From the NCBI GenBank assembly GCA_029233925.1, contig JARGOX010000020.1:62001-126000 (forward strand): DNA of 64,000 nt, given 5' to 3'. This DNA is from Rhizobiaceae bacterium (GTDB taxonomy: Bacteria; Pseudomonadota; Alphaproteobacteria; Rhizobiales; Rhizobiaceae). Made by a program: the position numbers and the translations under genes. The notes below the pieces were generated by a model, which did not search any database, was not told where the DNA came from, and saw only the letters and a list, made by a program, of their open reading frames with translations. Shown here in pieces: positions 18,945 through 26,572 of the stretch (the stretch's first letter is position 1; every line of letters starts with the position of its first letter).

Positions 18945-19042
18945 ATATCTGGAATGTCCGGATTCATGCCGGATGGCTGATGTCATTCAGCGTGATGCCT
19001 AACTGTTAAATTCTGAGAGTCGCCATGCGGCTCTTTTTTTTT
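18945..19042 (+). ncRNA. Candidate small RNA with terminator, CtrA-linked
   Basis: Between CtrA box 1 and a strong terminator lie about 100 bases without an open frame but with consecutive hairpins: TCCGG/CCGGA (18957-18961 with 18969-18973), GCTGA/TCAGC (18976-18980 with 18987-18991), and the terminator stem (19016-19034). Such a series ending in eight or more T is the usual look of a trans-acting bacterial small RNA. It could instead be the long 3' trailer of the DUF1192 transcript. The 5' end is a guess. Confidence 0.42.
19016..19042 (+). terminator. Rho-independent terminator before rcdA
   Basis: AGAGTCGC (19016-19023) pairs with GCGGCTCT (19027-19034), including one G-T pair, around a three-base loop, followed by an uninterrupted T-run to 19042. 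It ends transcription from DUF1192 or from a small RNA and insulates rcdA. Confidence 0.88.
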
Positions 19043-19110
19043 GCCGAGAATCTGTTTTCTGGGGATAATCATCGTGCTTTCACGCGATCAGGTCCATCAC
19101 CCAAACAGCG

Positions 19111-19125
19111 TTAACCCTTCCTTAA
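19111..19125. promoter_or_regulatory. CtrA box 2 (TTAA-N7-TTAA) upstream of rcdA
   Basis: TTAA at 19111-19114 and 19122-19125 with a seven-base spacer form a second perfect CtrA site, 127 bases before the rcdA ATG. In Caulobacter, CtrA is known to act on rcdA, so this fits a feedback loop. Confidence 0.72.
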
Positions 19126-19252
19126 GATTTGACTTGCGTAAAACCTTTCAAAGCATCAATGTGCAGCCAAACCACCTAAAAATAAGTGGGTATCCGTGGC
19201 TTGATGGCCGTGGCTGCTGGTGTATAAATGGTGAGTATCGGGGCAACGGCTT

Positions 19253-19777
19253 ATGGCTGACACACATAAAAACACAATTTATTTTGCCGAGCACGTGACA
19301 AGCTCGGCCTCATTCAAGGCAATTTATTCAGAAGGAATGGGGCTGGTGGAAGAAACCGCTGGCTACCTGGATGGTGAAGGCCGGTCCGCAGCGAAATTGC
19401 TGCCGCGCATGTCATCGGTCCTATACGCAGCTGAATCCATGCGTCTGACCACCCGACTGATGCAATTGGCATCCTGGTTGCTGCTGCAACGGGCTGTCAA
19501 CAACGGGGAAATGACCCGCGAACAGGTCGTTGCAGAAAAATCCAAGGTCCGGCTCGATGGCTTTGCCTGTGATCGCACGGCACCCGGCTGGGCAGACCTG
19601 CCGGACGCCTTCCGTGACCTCGTGGAACGCTCGCTGCGCCTGCAGTCGCGCGTGGCCATGCTCGATCAGGAAATCTATCAGCGCGATTCTGCGGCGGCAT
19701 CTCAGATTGCATCTGACAATGAAAATTCCGTGCAGGCCCAGCTCTTGCTTTTGAACACGGCCTTTGGCGGCCGCTGA
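19253..19777 (+). CDS. rcdA: RcdA homologue (DUF1465), CtrA degradation adaptor
   Basis: The 174-residue protein matches DUF1465, the family of Caulobacter RcdA: ITFAEH-like start IYFAEHVTSSASFKAIYSEGMGLVEETAGYLDGEGR, then AAESMRLTTRLMQLASWLLLQRAVNNGEM, SRVAMLDQEIY, and a flexible C-terminal tail. RcdA helps deliver CtrA to ClpXP at the G1-S transition and binds as a helical dimer. The gene has its own leader behind a terminator and a CtrA box. The ribosome site is weak (GGGG at 19240-19243), but the start agrees with family length. It ends at a terminator shared with rpmE. Confidence 0.88.
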   Translation: MADTHKNTIYFAEHVTSSASFKAIYSEGMGLVEETAGYLDGEGRSAAKLLPRMSSVLYAAESMRLTTRLMQLASWLLLQRAVNNGEMTREQVVAEKSKVRLDGFACDRTAPGWADLPDAFRDLVERSLRLQSRVAMLDQEIYQRDSAAASQIASDNENSVQAQLLLLNTAFGGR

Positions 19778-19841
19778 AACGACCCCACGCACTTTTTGCA
19801 AGTAATCTGCAGGCAATCTCGCATCTACGAATGACCGCAAT

Positions 19842-19873
19842 AAAAAACCCCGCCTTTTCAGGCGGGGTTTTTT
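19842..19873. terminator. Bidirectional terminator between rcdA and rpmE
   Basis: The arms AAAAAACCCCGCC (19842-19854) and GGCGGGGTTTTTT (19861-19873) are exact complements with a six-base loop. A-run and T-run on either side let it stop transcription from both convergent genes. Confidence 0.93.
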
Positions 19874-19930
19874 GATAACACAGTCTGATCTGATGATGAG
19901 CCGGACCGGCTCAATCCCAGATGGGCTCTA

Positions 19931-20152
19931 TCAGAGACCCAGACCTTCAAAGCGTTTCTTGAACTTGGATACACGACCACCACGGTCCATCAGGTGCTGC
20001 TGTCCACCAGTCCAGGCCGGATGGGCCAATGGATCGATTTCCAGAGTCATTGTATCGCCTTCAGAGCCCCATGTGGAGCGGGTCATATATTCAGTACCAT
20101 CGGTCATGACCACTTTGATCATGTGGTATTCGGGATGAATCTCAGCCTTCAT
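19931..20152 (-). CDS. rpmE: 50S ribosomal protein bL31
   Basis: The 73-residue protein reads [29 protein letters not shown], then the conserved [27 protein letters not shown], the bL31 pattern. It lacks the CxxC zinc motif and so is the zinc-independent form usual in Rhizobiales. An open frame extends upstream, but the conserved start is ATG 20152. It is a single-gene unit ending at the shared terminator. Confidence 0.97.
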   Translation of the reverse strand: MKAEIHPEYHMIKVVMTDGTEYMTRSTWGSEGDTMTLEIDPLAHPAWTGGQQHLMDRGGRVSKFKKRFEGLGL

Positions 20153-20312
20153 TGCTTTATCCTGCATCATGTGGACGAATGCGCGCCTATCGTGTGCGGC
20201 AAACCAGCCCATCTCACAAACAAAGCCGCATACCCGAAAGGTCACGGCTTTTCAATTCGATGGCGAGCCTATACATGAAGGGCAGTAAGGTGACAAGAGG
20301 CGCGGCTGATTT

Positions 20313-22160
20313 TTGCCGCATGAACAGCGATGGAAATCACAATTGGCCAATAATAGCCGCAGCGACGGCGCTCGCGCAAAAACCCTGCAACCACTGACAC
20401 GTCTTTTTCCCTATATATTGCGTTATCGCAGCCTTGCAGCCGGGGCTCTGGTTGCCCTCTTGCTTGCTGCCGCAGCGACTCTGGTGCTTCCGCTGGCCGT
20501 TCGCCGTATGATCGACAAGGGTTTTTCGGCAACAGATGCGAGCTTCATCAACAGCTATTTCACCATGCTGCTGGTCATTGCCGCACTTTTGGCTCTGGCC
20601 AGCGCCATGCGCTACTATTTTGTCATCACCATCGGCGAGCGCATTGTCTCTGACCTGCGCAGCGACGTCTTCAGCCATGTCACCGCGCTTTCGCCCTCAT
20701 TCTTCGATACCAACCAGTCCGGCGAAATCGTGTCACGCCTGAGTGCCGACACCACCCAGATCAAATCCGTCGTGGGCGCGACCGCCTCGCTGGCATTGCG
20801 CAACCTGATCCTGTGCCTCGGGGCAATCATGATGATGATCGTTACCAGCCCGAAACTGTCATTGCTGGTGCTGCTGGCCATTCCGCTGATTGTCTTTCCA
20901 ATGGTGGGTTTCGGGCGCTCTGTCCGGGCGCGCTCGCGCGAAGCGCAGGATACGCTCGCCCATGCAACGGCCTATGCCAGCGAGACCATCGGCGCATCGC
21001 GCACCCTGCAGGCGTTCAACGGCGAACCTGTTGCCAACCAGCGCTACGCCAGCGCCGTTGAGGGTGCTTTTGAGGCTGCACGAAGCGCAGTGCGCGCCCG
21101 GGCGTTTCTCACCGGCTTTGCCATCATGATGATCTTCGGCAGCGTCGTGGCCATCCTTTGGTATGGCGCGCAAAATGTCATGTCAGGCACCATGTCGGCG
21201 GGCACGCTTGGCCAATTCCTGCTCTATTCGATCATAGCCGCATCCAGCCTTGGCGCCCTTTCGGAAATCTGGGGTGAAATCTCGCTGGCATCAGGCGCTG
21301 CAGAGCGCCTGATGGAATTGCTGGATGAAGTACCCGCGATCGCCGCCCCCGCCTCACCACAGGCTCTTCCTGAGCCGGCAATCGGCTCTGTAGCCTTCAA
21401 GGATGTGGTCTTCGCCTATCCCGGGCGTCCCAACCAGAGCATCCTGTCGGGTCTTTCCTTCCAGGTGAACCCCGGCGAAACGGTCGCCATTGTCGGCCCT
21501 TCGGGTGCGGGCAAAAGCACGTTGTTTTCCTTGATCAGCCGATTCTATGACCCCGATGACGGCAGCGTCGAACTGGACGGAATCAATGTGCGCGAGGCCG
21601 ATCCTGCGGAAATTCGTCGCCGGCTGGCAAGCGTACCCCAGGATGTGGCGATCTTTGCCAGTTCCGTCAAAGACAACATTGCCTTTGGCCGGCCTGATGC
21701 AACGGACGCCGAAATCATTGCAGCTGCAAAGGACGCGCTTGCCGATCCTTTCATCGTGCAAATGGAAAACGGCTATGACACGCTGGTCGGCGAACGCGGC
21801 ATCACCCTGTCGGGCGGGCAACGCCAGCGCATTGCCATTGCCCGGGCAATCCTGCGCGATGCCCCGATACTGCTTCTTGATGAGGCCACGTCAGCCCTCG
21901 ATGCCGAAAGCGAGACTTTGGTACAGCAGGCGCTGACACGGCTGATGCAGGGTCGCACCACGCTGGTGATTGCCCATCGCCTGGCAACCGTGCTCAAGGC
22001 CGACCGTATCCTGGTGATGGACAAGGGCCACATTGTTGAAGAAGGCACGCATCAAAGCCTGGTCAAAAAGGGCGGTATCTATGCCCGTCTTGCCAGACTG
22101 CAGTTTCATCAGGACGATGCTGATCTCGAAGGTTTCAACATCAGCGAAGCTGCAAAATAG
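20313..22160 (+). CDS. ABC exporter, fused membrane and ATPase domains (MsbA-like)
   Basis: The protein of up to 615 residues is a half-size ABC exporter. Residues about 30-320 hold six membrane helices (AAGALVALLLAAAATLVLPLAV, YFTMLLVIAALLALASAM and so on) with the ABC type 1 fold. The rest is the ATPase: Walker A VGPSGAGKST, Q-loop SVPQDVAIF, signature TLSGGQRQR, Walker B ILLLDEATSALD and switch IAHRLAT. It likely works as a homodimer exporting a lipid or drug; the substrate is not readable. Start uncertain: TTG 20313 is the longest, TTG 20343 (reading MANNSRSDGA) is at least as good. Confidence 0.92.
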   Translation: MPHEQRWKSQLANNSRSDGARAKTLQPLTRLFPYILRYRSLAAGALVALLLAAAATLVLPLAVRRMIDKGFSATDASFINSYFTMLLVIAALLALASAMRYYFVITIGERIVSDLRSDVFSHVTALSPSFFDTNQSGEIVSRLSADTTQIKSVVGATASLALRNLILCLGAIMMMIVTSPKLSLLVLLAIPLIVFPMVGFGRSVRARSREAQDTLAHATAYASETIGASRTLQAFNGEPVANQRYASAVEGAFEAARSAVRARAFLTGFAIMMIFGSVVAILWYGAQNVMSGTMSAGTLGQFLLYSIIAASSLGALSEIWGEISLASGAAERLMELLDEVPAIAAPASPQALPEPAIGSVAFKDVVFAYPGRPNQSILSGLSFQVNPGETVAIVGPSGAGKSTLFSLISRFYDPDDGSVELDGINVREADPAEIRRRLASVPQDVAIFASSVKDNIAFGRPDATDAEIIAAAKDALADPFIVQMENGYDTLVGERGITLSGGQRQRIAIARAILRDAPILLLDEATSALDAESETLVQQALTRLMQGRTTLVIAHRLATVLKADRILVMDKGHIVEEGTHQSLVKKGGIYARLARLQFHQDDADLEGFNISEAAK

Positions 22161-22169
22161 GCCTCCCGC

Positions 22170-23045
22170 CTATTCGCTGACACCCAAGAGACGCATGGCA
22201 TTGTCCTTCAGGATCAATGGCCGCACGGCATCCTTGATGGCGATGGTCTCGAAGTCCGCCAGCCAGCGTTCCGGCGCGATCATCGGCCAGTCGGATCCGA
22301 AGAGCATCTTGTGCTTGAGGATTGAATTGCAGTAGCGCACGAGGATATCGGGGAAGTATTTCGGCGACCATCCGGACAGGTCGATATAGACATTGGGCTT
22401 GTGCTGGGCAACGGCCAGCGCTTCTTCCTGCCAGGGAAAGGAGGGATGTGCCAGAATGATCGGCATATCCGGAAAATCAACGGCGACATCATCCAGATAC
22501 ATCGGATTGGAATATTTCAACCGCATGCCGTTGCCGCCGCGCATGCCGGAACCTACCCCGGTCTGGCCCGTGTGGAAAAGCGCCGGTTTGCCGGTCTCGG
22601 CTATCGCCTCATAGAGGGTATAAGCCATGCGGTCATTGGGATAAAAACCCTGAAAGGTGGGATGCAGCTTGAAGCCCTGCACGCCAAAATCCTCGACCAG
22701 GCGCCGGGCCTCACGAGCCCCCATTTTTCCCTTGTGTGGATCGATCGAAGCAAAGGGTATCAGCACATCGGAATGTTCCGCCGCCAGTTCGGCAACCTCT
22801 TCATTCTTGTAGCGCCGATAGCCGGTTTCGCGTTCGGCATCGACGGGGAAAATCACGCTGGCAATATTTTGCGCGCGGTAATGGGCTGCTGTTTCCGGGA
22901 TGGTCGGCGGATGGGTCCATGGCGCCCGGAAATATTTCGCCATCGTTGATTGCAGATCATCATAACCATCATCCGCGTGGCAGCCACAGGGCTCTTCCGC
23001 ATGGGTGTGAAAATCGATTGCACGCACCTTGGAAAAATCAACCAT
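22170..23045 (-). CDS. Amidohydrolase-superfamily enzyme, likely beta-ketoacyl-CoA hydrolase of hydroxycinnamate catabolism
   Basis: The 291-residue TIM-barrel enzyme has the metal sites of the amidohydrolase_2 (ACMSD-like) group: DFHTHAEEPCGC (His13, His15), GFKLHPTFQ, ALFHTGQTG, ILAHPSFPW and LFGSDWP. Start MVDFSKVRAIDFH follows a GAGAGAG site. Enzymes of this type (for example CouO in Rhodococcus and the counterpart in the Agrobacterium hydroxycinnamate cluster, from memory) split aryl-beta-ketoacyl-CoA into acetyl-CoA and aromatic acid. Divergent pairing with a crotonase and the nearby fcs and SDR genes support that role. A simple decarboxylase or hydratase (LigJ-like) is the main alternative. 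Confidence 0.75.
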   Translation of the reverse strand: MVDFSKVRAIDFHTHAEEPCGCHADDGYDDLQSTMAKYFRAPWTHPPTIPETAAHYRAQNIASVIFPVDAERETGYRRYKNEEVAELAAEHSDVLIPFASIDPHKGKMGAREARRLVEDFGVQGFKLHPTFQGFYPNDRMAYTLYEAIAETGKPALFHTGQTGVGSGMRGGNGMRLKYSNPMYLDDVAVDFPDMPIILAHPSFPWQEEALAVAQHKPNVYIDLSGWSPKYFPDILVRYCNSILKHKMLFGSDWPMIAPERWLADFETIAIKDAVRPLILKDNAMRLLGVSE

Positions 23046-23102
23046 TTGACACTCTCTCTTACCCGAATGGACCTTTGTCACATCAATCCATACCGGAAAA
23101 TT

Positions 23103-23144
23103 ATTGCTATTCAATAGAACAATTTTATTGTAGACCTTTCTACA
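23103..23144. promoter_or_regulatory. Divergent operator region with two palindromes
   Basis: Between the amidohydrolase and crotonase starts lie two candidate sites. Site 1 (23103-23123) is a 21-base imperfect palindrome with outer ATTG...CAAT and right half GAACAAT (23117-23123). Site 2 (23129-23144) is exact: TGTAGA, four bases, TCTACA. The GAACAAT half also occurs in the marR upstream region, so site 1 is a candidate MarR operator. Confidence 0.5.
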
Positions 23145-23171
23145 GTGTATTTCCAGAATGGACCGAACGCA

Positions 23172-23954
23172 ATGAATGATGACTTCACGGTTTCAGAGAT
23201 CTTGAAAATTGCTCTGGATGGCGAGATTGCGGTCCTGACCATGAACCGTCCGAACAAACGCAATGCGATGAATGACACGCTGCTGGACTCCCTTGACCGG
23301 TTTTTCTCCAAACCTCCCAAGGATGTTCGCGTCGTAGTCCTGACTGGCACAGCAGGGCATTTTTGTTCCGGACTGGATCTGAGTGAGCATGTTTCCCGTT
23401 CGACCGAGGAAACCCTGCACCATTCGCGCAACTGGCACCGTGTCATGGATGTCATCCAGTATGGCGGCCTGCCGGTCGTTTCTGCAATATTCGGCGCGGC
23501 AATCGGCGGCGGCCTTGAACTTGCCGCCTCCACCCATGTGCGTATCGCCGAGGCATCGTCTATTTTTCAACTGCCGGAAGGGCGGCGCGGCATATTTGTC
23601 GGCGGCGGCGCAACCGTTCGGGTCGGGCGTATTCTGGGGGCCGATCGCATGACGGAGATGATGCTCACGGGTCGCAAATATAATGCCACAGAAGCGCTCA
23701 ATCTCGGTCTGGCGCATTATTCGGTTGCCGATGGGGAAGCCTTTGCACTGGCGATGCAGCTTGCCGGAAAAATCGCTCGCAATGCGCCTTTGTCGAACTA
23801 CCTGATGGTCAACACCATCAGCCGGGTTGATGACATGAGCCGTTCCGACGGATTGTTCGTCGAGAGCCTCAGTGCGGCGATTTCTCAATCAACGCCGGAT
23901 GCCGAGGAGGGCCTGAAAGCCTTTCTTGAAAAACGCGCACCTGTTTTCAGGTGA
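23172..23954 (+). CDS. Enoyl-CoA hydratase (crotonase), hydroxycinnamoyl-CoA hydratase candidate
   Basis: The 260-residue crotonase-fold enzyme has the oxyanion-hole segments HFCSGLDLSEH and IFGAAIGGGLELAAS. It keeps both hydratase glutamates, Glu116 (GGGLELA) and Glu136 (QLPEGRRG). It should add water to an enoyl-CoA; here probably feruloyl-, coumaroyl- or sinapoyl-CoA made by Fcs. Both glutamates and the neighbouring SDR favour a beta-oxidative hydratase over a hydratase-lyase that would release the aldehyde. ATG 23172 is chosen over an upstream in-frame start because MNDDFTVSEI fits the family. Divergent from the amidohydrolase, with shared operator region. Confidence 0.85.
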   Translation: MNDDFTVSEILKIALDGEIAVLTMNRPNKRNAMNDTLLDSLDRFFSKPPKDVRVVVLTGTAGHFCSGLDLSEHVSRSTEETLHHSRNWHRVMDVIQYGGLPVVSAIFGAAIGGGLELAASTHVRIAEASSIFQLPEGRRGIFVGGGATVRVGRILGADRMTEMMLTGRKYNATEALNLGLAHYSVADGEAFALAMQLAGKIARNAPLSNYLMVNTISRVDDMSRSDGLFVESLSAAISQSTPDAEEGLKAFLEKRAPVFR

Positions 23955-24023
23955 TGCCAAGCCCTGATCAAACAGGGCTTCAGATGGCGGACTGGAGACC
24001 GCCAGAACCAAACGGGAGGTAAC

Positions 24024-25079
24024 ATGAAACGACGCTTAATGATCACGCTTGCCGCTGCCGGAATGGCCGCAGCAAGTACATTCGGACTGCCCACATTGTC
24101 CCATGCGCAGGAGGTGACGCTTCGGCTGCACCAGTTCCTGCCCCCTGTGGCCACAGTTCCCAAACATATTCTCAAACCCTGGGCCGAACGGGTCGAAAAG
24201 GCTTCCGGTGGCAAGGTAAGGATTGAACATTTTGACGGCATGTCGCTGGGTGGACGCCCGCCGGATCTGATGGATCAGGCACGCGACGGTGTGGCCGATA
24301 TGATCATGACCGTTGTCGGTTACACGCCGGGCCGATTCCCGCGCACCGAAGTCTTCGAACTGCCCTTCATGATGACCGATCCGATCGGCACATCGCTGGC
24401 GTTCTGGCAGATGGTCGAGGATGATTTTCAGTCCAATGAATATGCCGACTTCAAGGTGCTCGGCGCCTGGGTGCACGGCCCTGGCGTGGTCCACACCCGA
24501 AATGGTGTGAACAGGCTGGAAGACATGTCGGGCATCAAGGTTCGTGGTCCGACACGGGTTATCAATGATCTGCTCAGTGAACTGGGCGCGACACCCGTCG
24601 GCATGCCGCTTCCGGCGATTCCTGAATCCCTGTCCAAAGGCGTCATCGACGGAACCGTCATTCCCTGGGAAGTGACACCGTCGATCAAATTGACCGAACT
24701 TGTCAACAACCACACCGAATTTTCGGGCGATGAGTCGCTTTATACGGCAACCATCGTGCTGGTCATGAACAAGGCCAGATATGAGGCTCTCCCTGACGAT
24801 ATCAAGACGGCGCTTGACGCGGAATCAGGCGCAAAACTCAGCGGCTTTGCAGCCGAGGTCATGTATGACTATGACAAGCCGGGACGCGACATAGCCGTTG
24901 CCAACGAAAACAATATCGTCACCCTTGACGAGGCTGAAGTGACGCGCTGGAAAGAGGCGTCAGAACCCGTTGTCGGACGATGGATTGCCGACATGGACGG
25001 CCGCGGGATCGATGGTCAGGCGCTGATCGACAAGGCCAAGGCACTGATTGCAGAAAACGCCAAAAACAGAAATCCCTAA
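24024..25079 (+). CDS. TRAP transporter solute-binding protein, DctP family
   Basis: The 351-residue protein starts with a signal peptide (KRRLMITLAAAGMAAASTFGLPTLSHAQ) and continues with the DctP fold: VTLRLHQFLPPVATVPKHILKPWAERVEKASGGKVRIEHF, then ELPFMMTD, and SGIKVRGPTRVINDLLSELGATPVGMPLPAIPESLSKGVIDG. The last segment carries the arginine that usually binds a carboxylate. It is a periplasmic catcher for an organic acid, here plausibly an aromatic acid. GGGAGGT at 24014-24020 is a strong ribosome site. No DctQ or DctM membrane gene is next to it, so it must borrow subunits encoded elsewhere. It is 70 bases after the crotonase gene. Confidence 0.92.
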   Translation: MKRRLMITLAAAGMAAASTFGLPTLSHAQEVTLRLHQFLPPVATVPKHILKPWAERVEKASGGKVRIEHFDGMSLGGRPPDLMDQARDGVADMIMTVVGYTPGRFPRTEVFELPFMMTDPIGTSLAFWQMVEDDFQSNEYADFKVLGAWVHGPGVVHTRNGVNRLEDMSGIKVRGPTRVINDLLSELGATPVGMPLPAIPESLSKGVIDGTVIPWEVTPSIKLTELVNNHTEFSGDESLYTATIVLVMNKARYEALPDDIKTALDAESGAKLSGFAAEVMYDYDKPGRDIAVANENNIVTLDEAEVTRWKEASEPVVGRWIADMDGRGIDGQALIDKAKALIAENAKNRNP

Positions 25080-25089
25080 GCATGAATAT

Positions 25090-25125
25090 CCGGCCCCGGA
25101 CGAACTGTTCCGGGGCCGGTTTTTC
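25090..25125 (+). terminator. Rho-independent terminator after the TRAP gene
   Basis: CCGGCCCCGGA (25090-25100) pairs fully with TCCGGGGCCGG (25109-25119) and is followed by TTTTT. It closes the crotonase-TRAP unit and lies just before the stop of the convergent LysR gene. Confidence 0.93.
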
Positions 25126-25132
25126 CTTCAGA

Positions 25133-26344
25133 TCAGTTTTCCGGCGGCACAGCGCTGCGCAATATTTCCAGAAACCGCTTTTGCGGCAGACTGGCAACCC
25201 AGCAGGAACGGGTGGTCACGCCGATGGTCCGCTGGCTCGGCTCAAGCGCCACATCAATCGACACCAGCAGACCCAGTTCGATATCCCTTTTCACCTGTTC
25301 GACGGAAACCAGCGTGATCCGCTGCGACGTCCTGAGCAATCCGAGCATGAAACTGTGCGATCCGGTCTCGATCGGCCTGGAGACATGTGCCGGCGGGTGA
25401 AGCCGCGCGTGCAAAGCGTCGAAATAGGCCCTTGCCGGTGCGCCCTCACGCGGCATGATCCACGGATAGGCCGCCAATGCCGCTGGCGTCACAGGCCGCG
25501 CTGCAGCCCTTCCGTTGCCAGCCAGAGGATGGCGCGGGTCAGCAACCACCACCAGCGAGTCTCGAAACAGAGCTTCCTGAGACAGTTCAAAGGCACGCTC
25601 TTCACTGCGAAGCGCACCCAGGATGAGATCGAGATCACCCCGCCGCAATGCCCGGGCGAGACTGGCATAACGCCCATCCAGCACACTGACCAGAACGCGT
25701 GGATATTCTGACGCAAACCGGCTGACCGCTTCAGGCAATATGGATGTCTGCACCAGGGGCAGGCTGCCAATGGCCAGACGACCCTCGAATTCGCCTTGCC
25801 AGCATTTCACATCAAAATGGGCCTGACGAAATTCATTGAGCGCCAGTTTTGCTGCGCGCGACAGCTCTTCAGCCTGTAGGGTGGCCCTGGTGCCGACTGA
25901 TGTCTGCTCGAACAGGGCAATGCCGACAAGCCGTTCCAGATCGCGGCAAGCCCGGTTGACGGTTGAGACCTGCCGTTTCAAAATGGCCGCAGCCGCGCTG
26001 AAACCACCCTGTTCCACGGTGGCGATCAGGGCGCGAAGCTGACCACAGGTTACCAGATGATGCAGATGTCTGTGACCGCCAAACGCGAACCCACCTTTCA
26101 GATAGCCGACGCCCAGCCGGATCCGTTCGGCAAATATCCGGCCCGGTTCGGTCAGCGCCATCCCGCCGCTCCTGCGTGCAAAGAGCGCAACACCCAGAGC
26201 CGTCTCCAGTCCGGCAACGGCCTGCGTCAGCGCCGGTTGCGACAGGCCGATCATCTGCGCAGCCCTCGACAGAACCGCGCAATCGGCAACAGCCAGAAAT
26301 CCGTTCAAATGCTTCAGGTTGGGCAAATCTTCAAGAAATTGCAC
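25133..26344 (-). CDS. LysR-type regulator with two tandem HTH domains
   Basis: The 403-residue protein is about 100 residues longer than a normal LysR regulator. It has two winged-helix domains in a row: residues about 10-70 (FLAVADCAVLSRAAQMIGLSQPALTQAVAGLETALGVALFAR) and about 100-160 (LIATVEQGGFSAAAAILKRQVSTVNRACRDLERLVGIALFEQ). A single LysR effector domain follows (EGRLAIGSLPLVQTSILPEAVSRF onwards). Both halves look intact and in one frame. The start is GTG 26344; no ATG is available in frame nearby. It is divergent from the galB-VOC-galC-galD operon, which it probably controls in response to an aromatic acid or ring-cleavage product. Confidence 0.9.
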   Translation of the reverse strand: MQFLEDLPNLKHLNGFLAVADCAVLSRAAQMIGLSQPALTQAVAGLETALGVALFARRSGGMALTEPGRIFAERIRLGVGYLKGGFAFGGHRHLHHLVTCGQLRALIATVEQGGFSAAAAILKRQVSTVNRACRDLERLVGIALFEQTSVGTRATLQAEELSRAAKLALNEFRQAHFDVKCWQGEFEGRLAIGSLPLVQTSILPEAVSRFASEYPRVLVSVLDGRYASLARALRRGDLDLILGALRSEERAFELSQEALFRDSLVVVADPRHPLAGNGRAAARPVTPAALAAYPWIMPREGAPARAYFDALHARLHPPAHVSRPIETGSHSFMLGLLRTSQRITLVSVEQVKRDIELGLLVSIDVALEPSQRTIGVTTRSCWVASLPQKRFLEILRSAVPPEN

Positions 26345-26437
26345 GGCACTTCATACCCCAAAAACCAATGCAATAAACCAATCATGCTGATCAGGCCATA
26401 AGCCCTGATAAGAAGCCATTGCTTTCATCGGGTTCAC

Positions 26438-26454
26438 ATACCAAAAAGCGGTAT
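26438..26454. promoter_or_regulatory. Palindrome of LysR type between lysR and galB
   Basis: ATACC (26438-26442) and GGTAT (26450-26454) are exact complements around a seven-base spacer, which includes the T-N11-A core of LysR binding sites. It lies in the middle of the divergent region, about 95 bases before the LysR start and 120 before galB. Confidence 0.55.
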
Positions 26455-26572
26455 CATTGCAGATTTTGAATAATGGGACGCATGTATTGCGATATTCAAA
26501 TTTGCCAAACACCTTTGGCCTGTGATCAACTCTGATACGTCCAAAAACAAAGGACCGGGAGCCTTTATTAGC

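Noticed and set aside
19041-19298. Small plus-strand frame before rcdA
   Set aside because: It starts in a terminator T-run, runs through a CtrA box and overlaps rcdA; no ribosome site.
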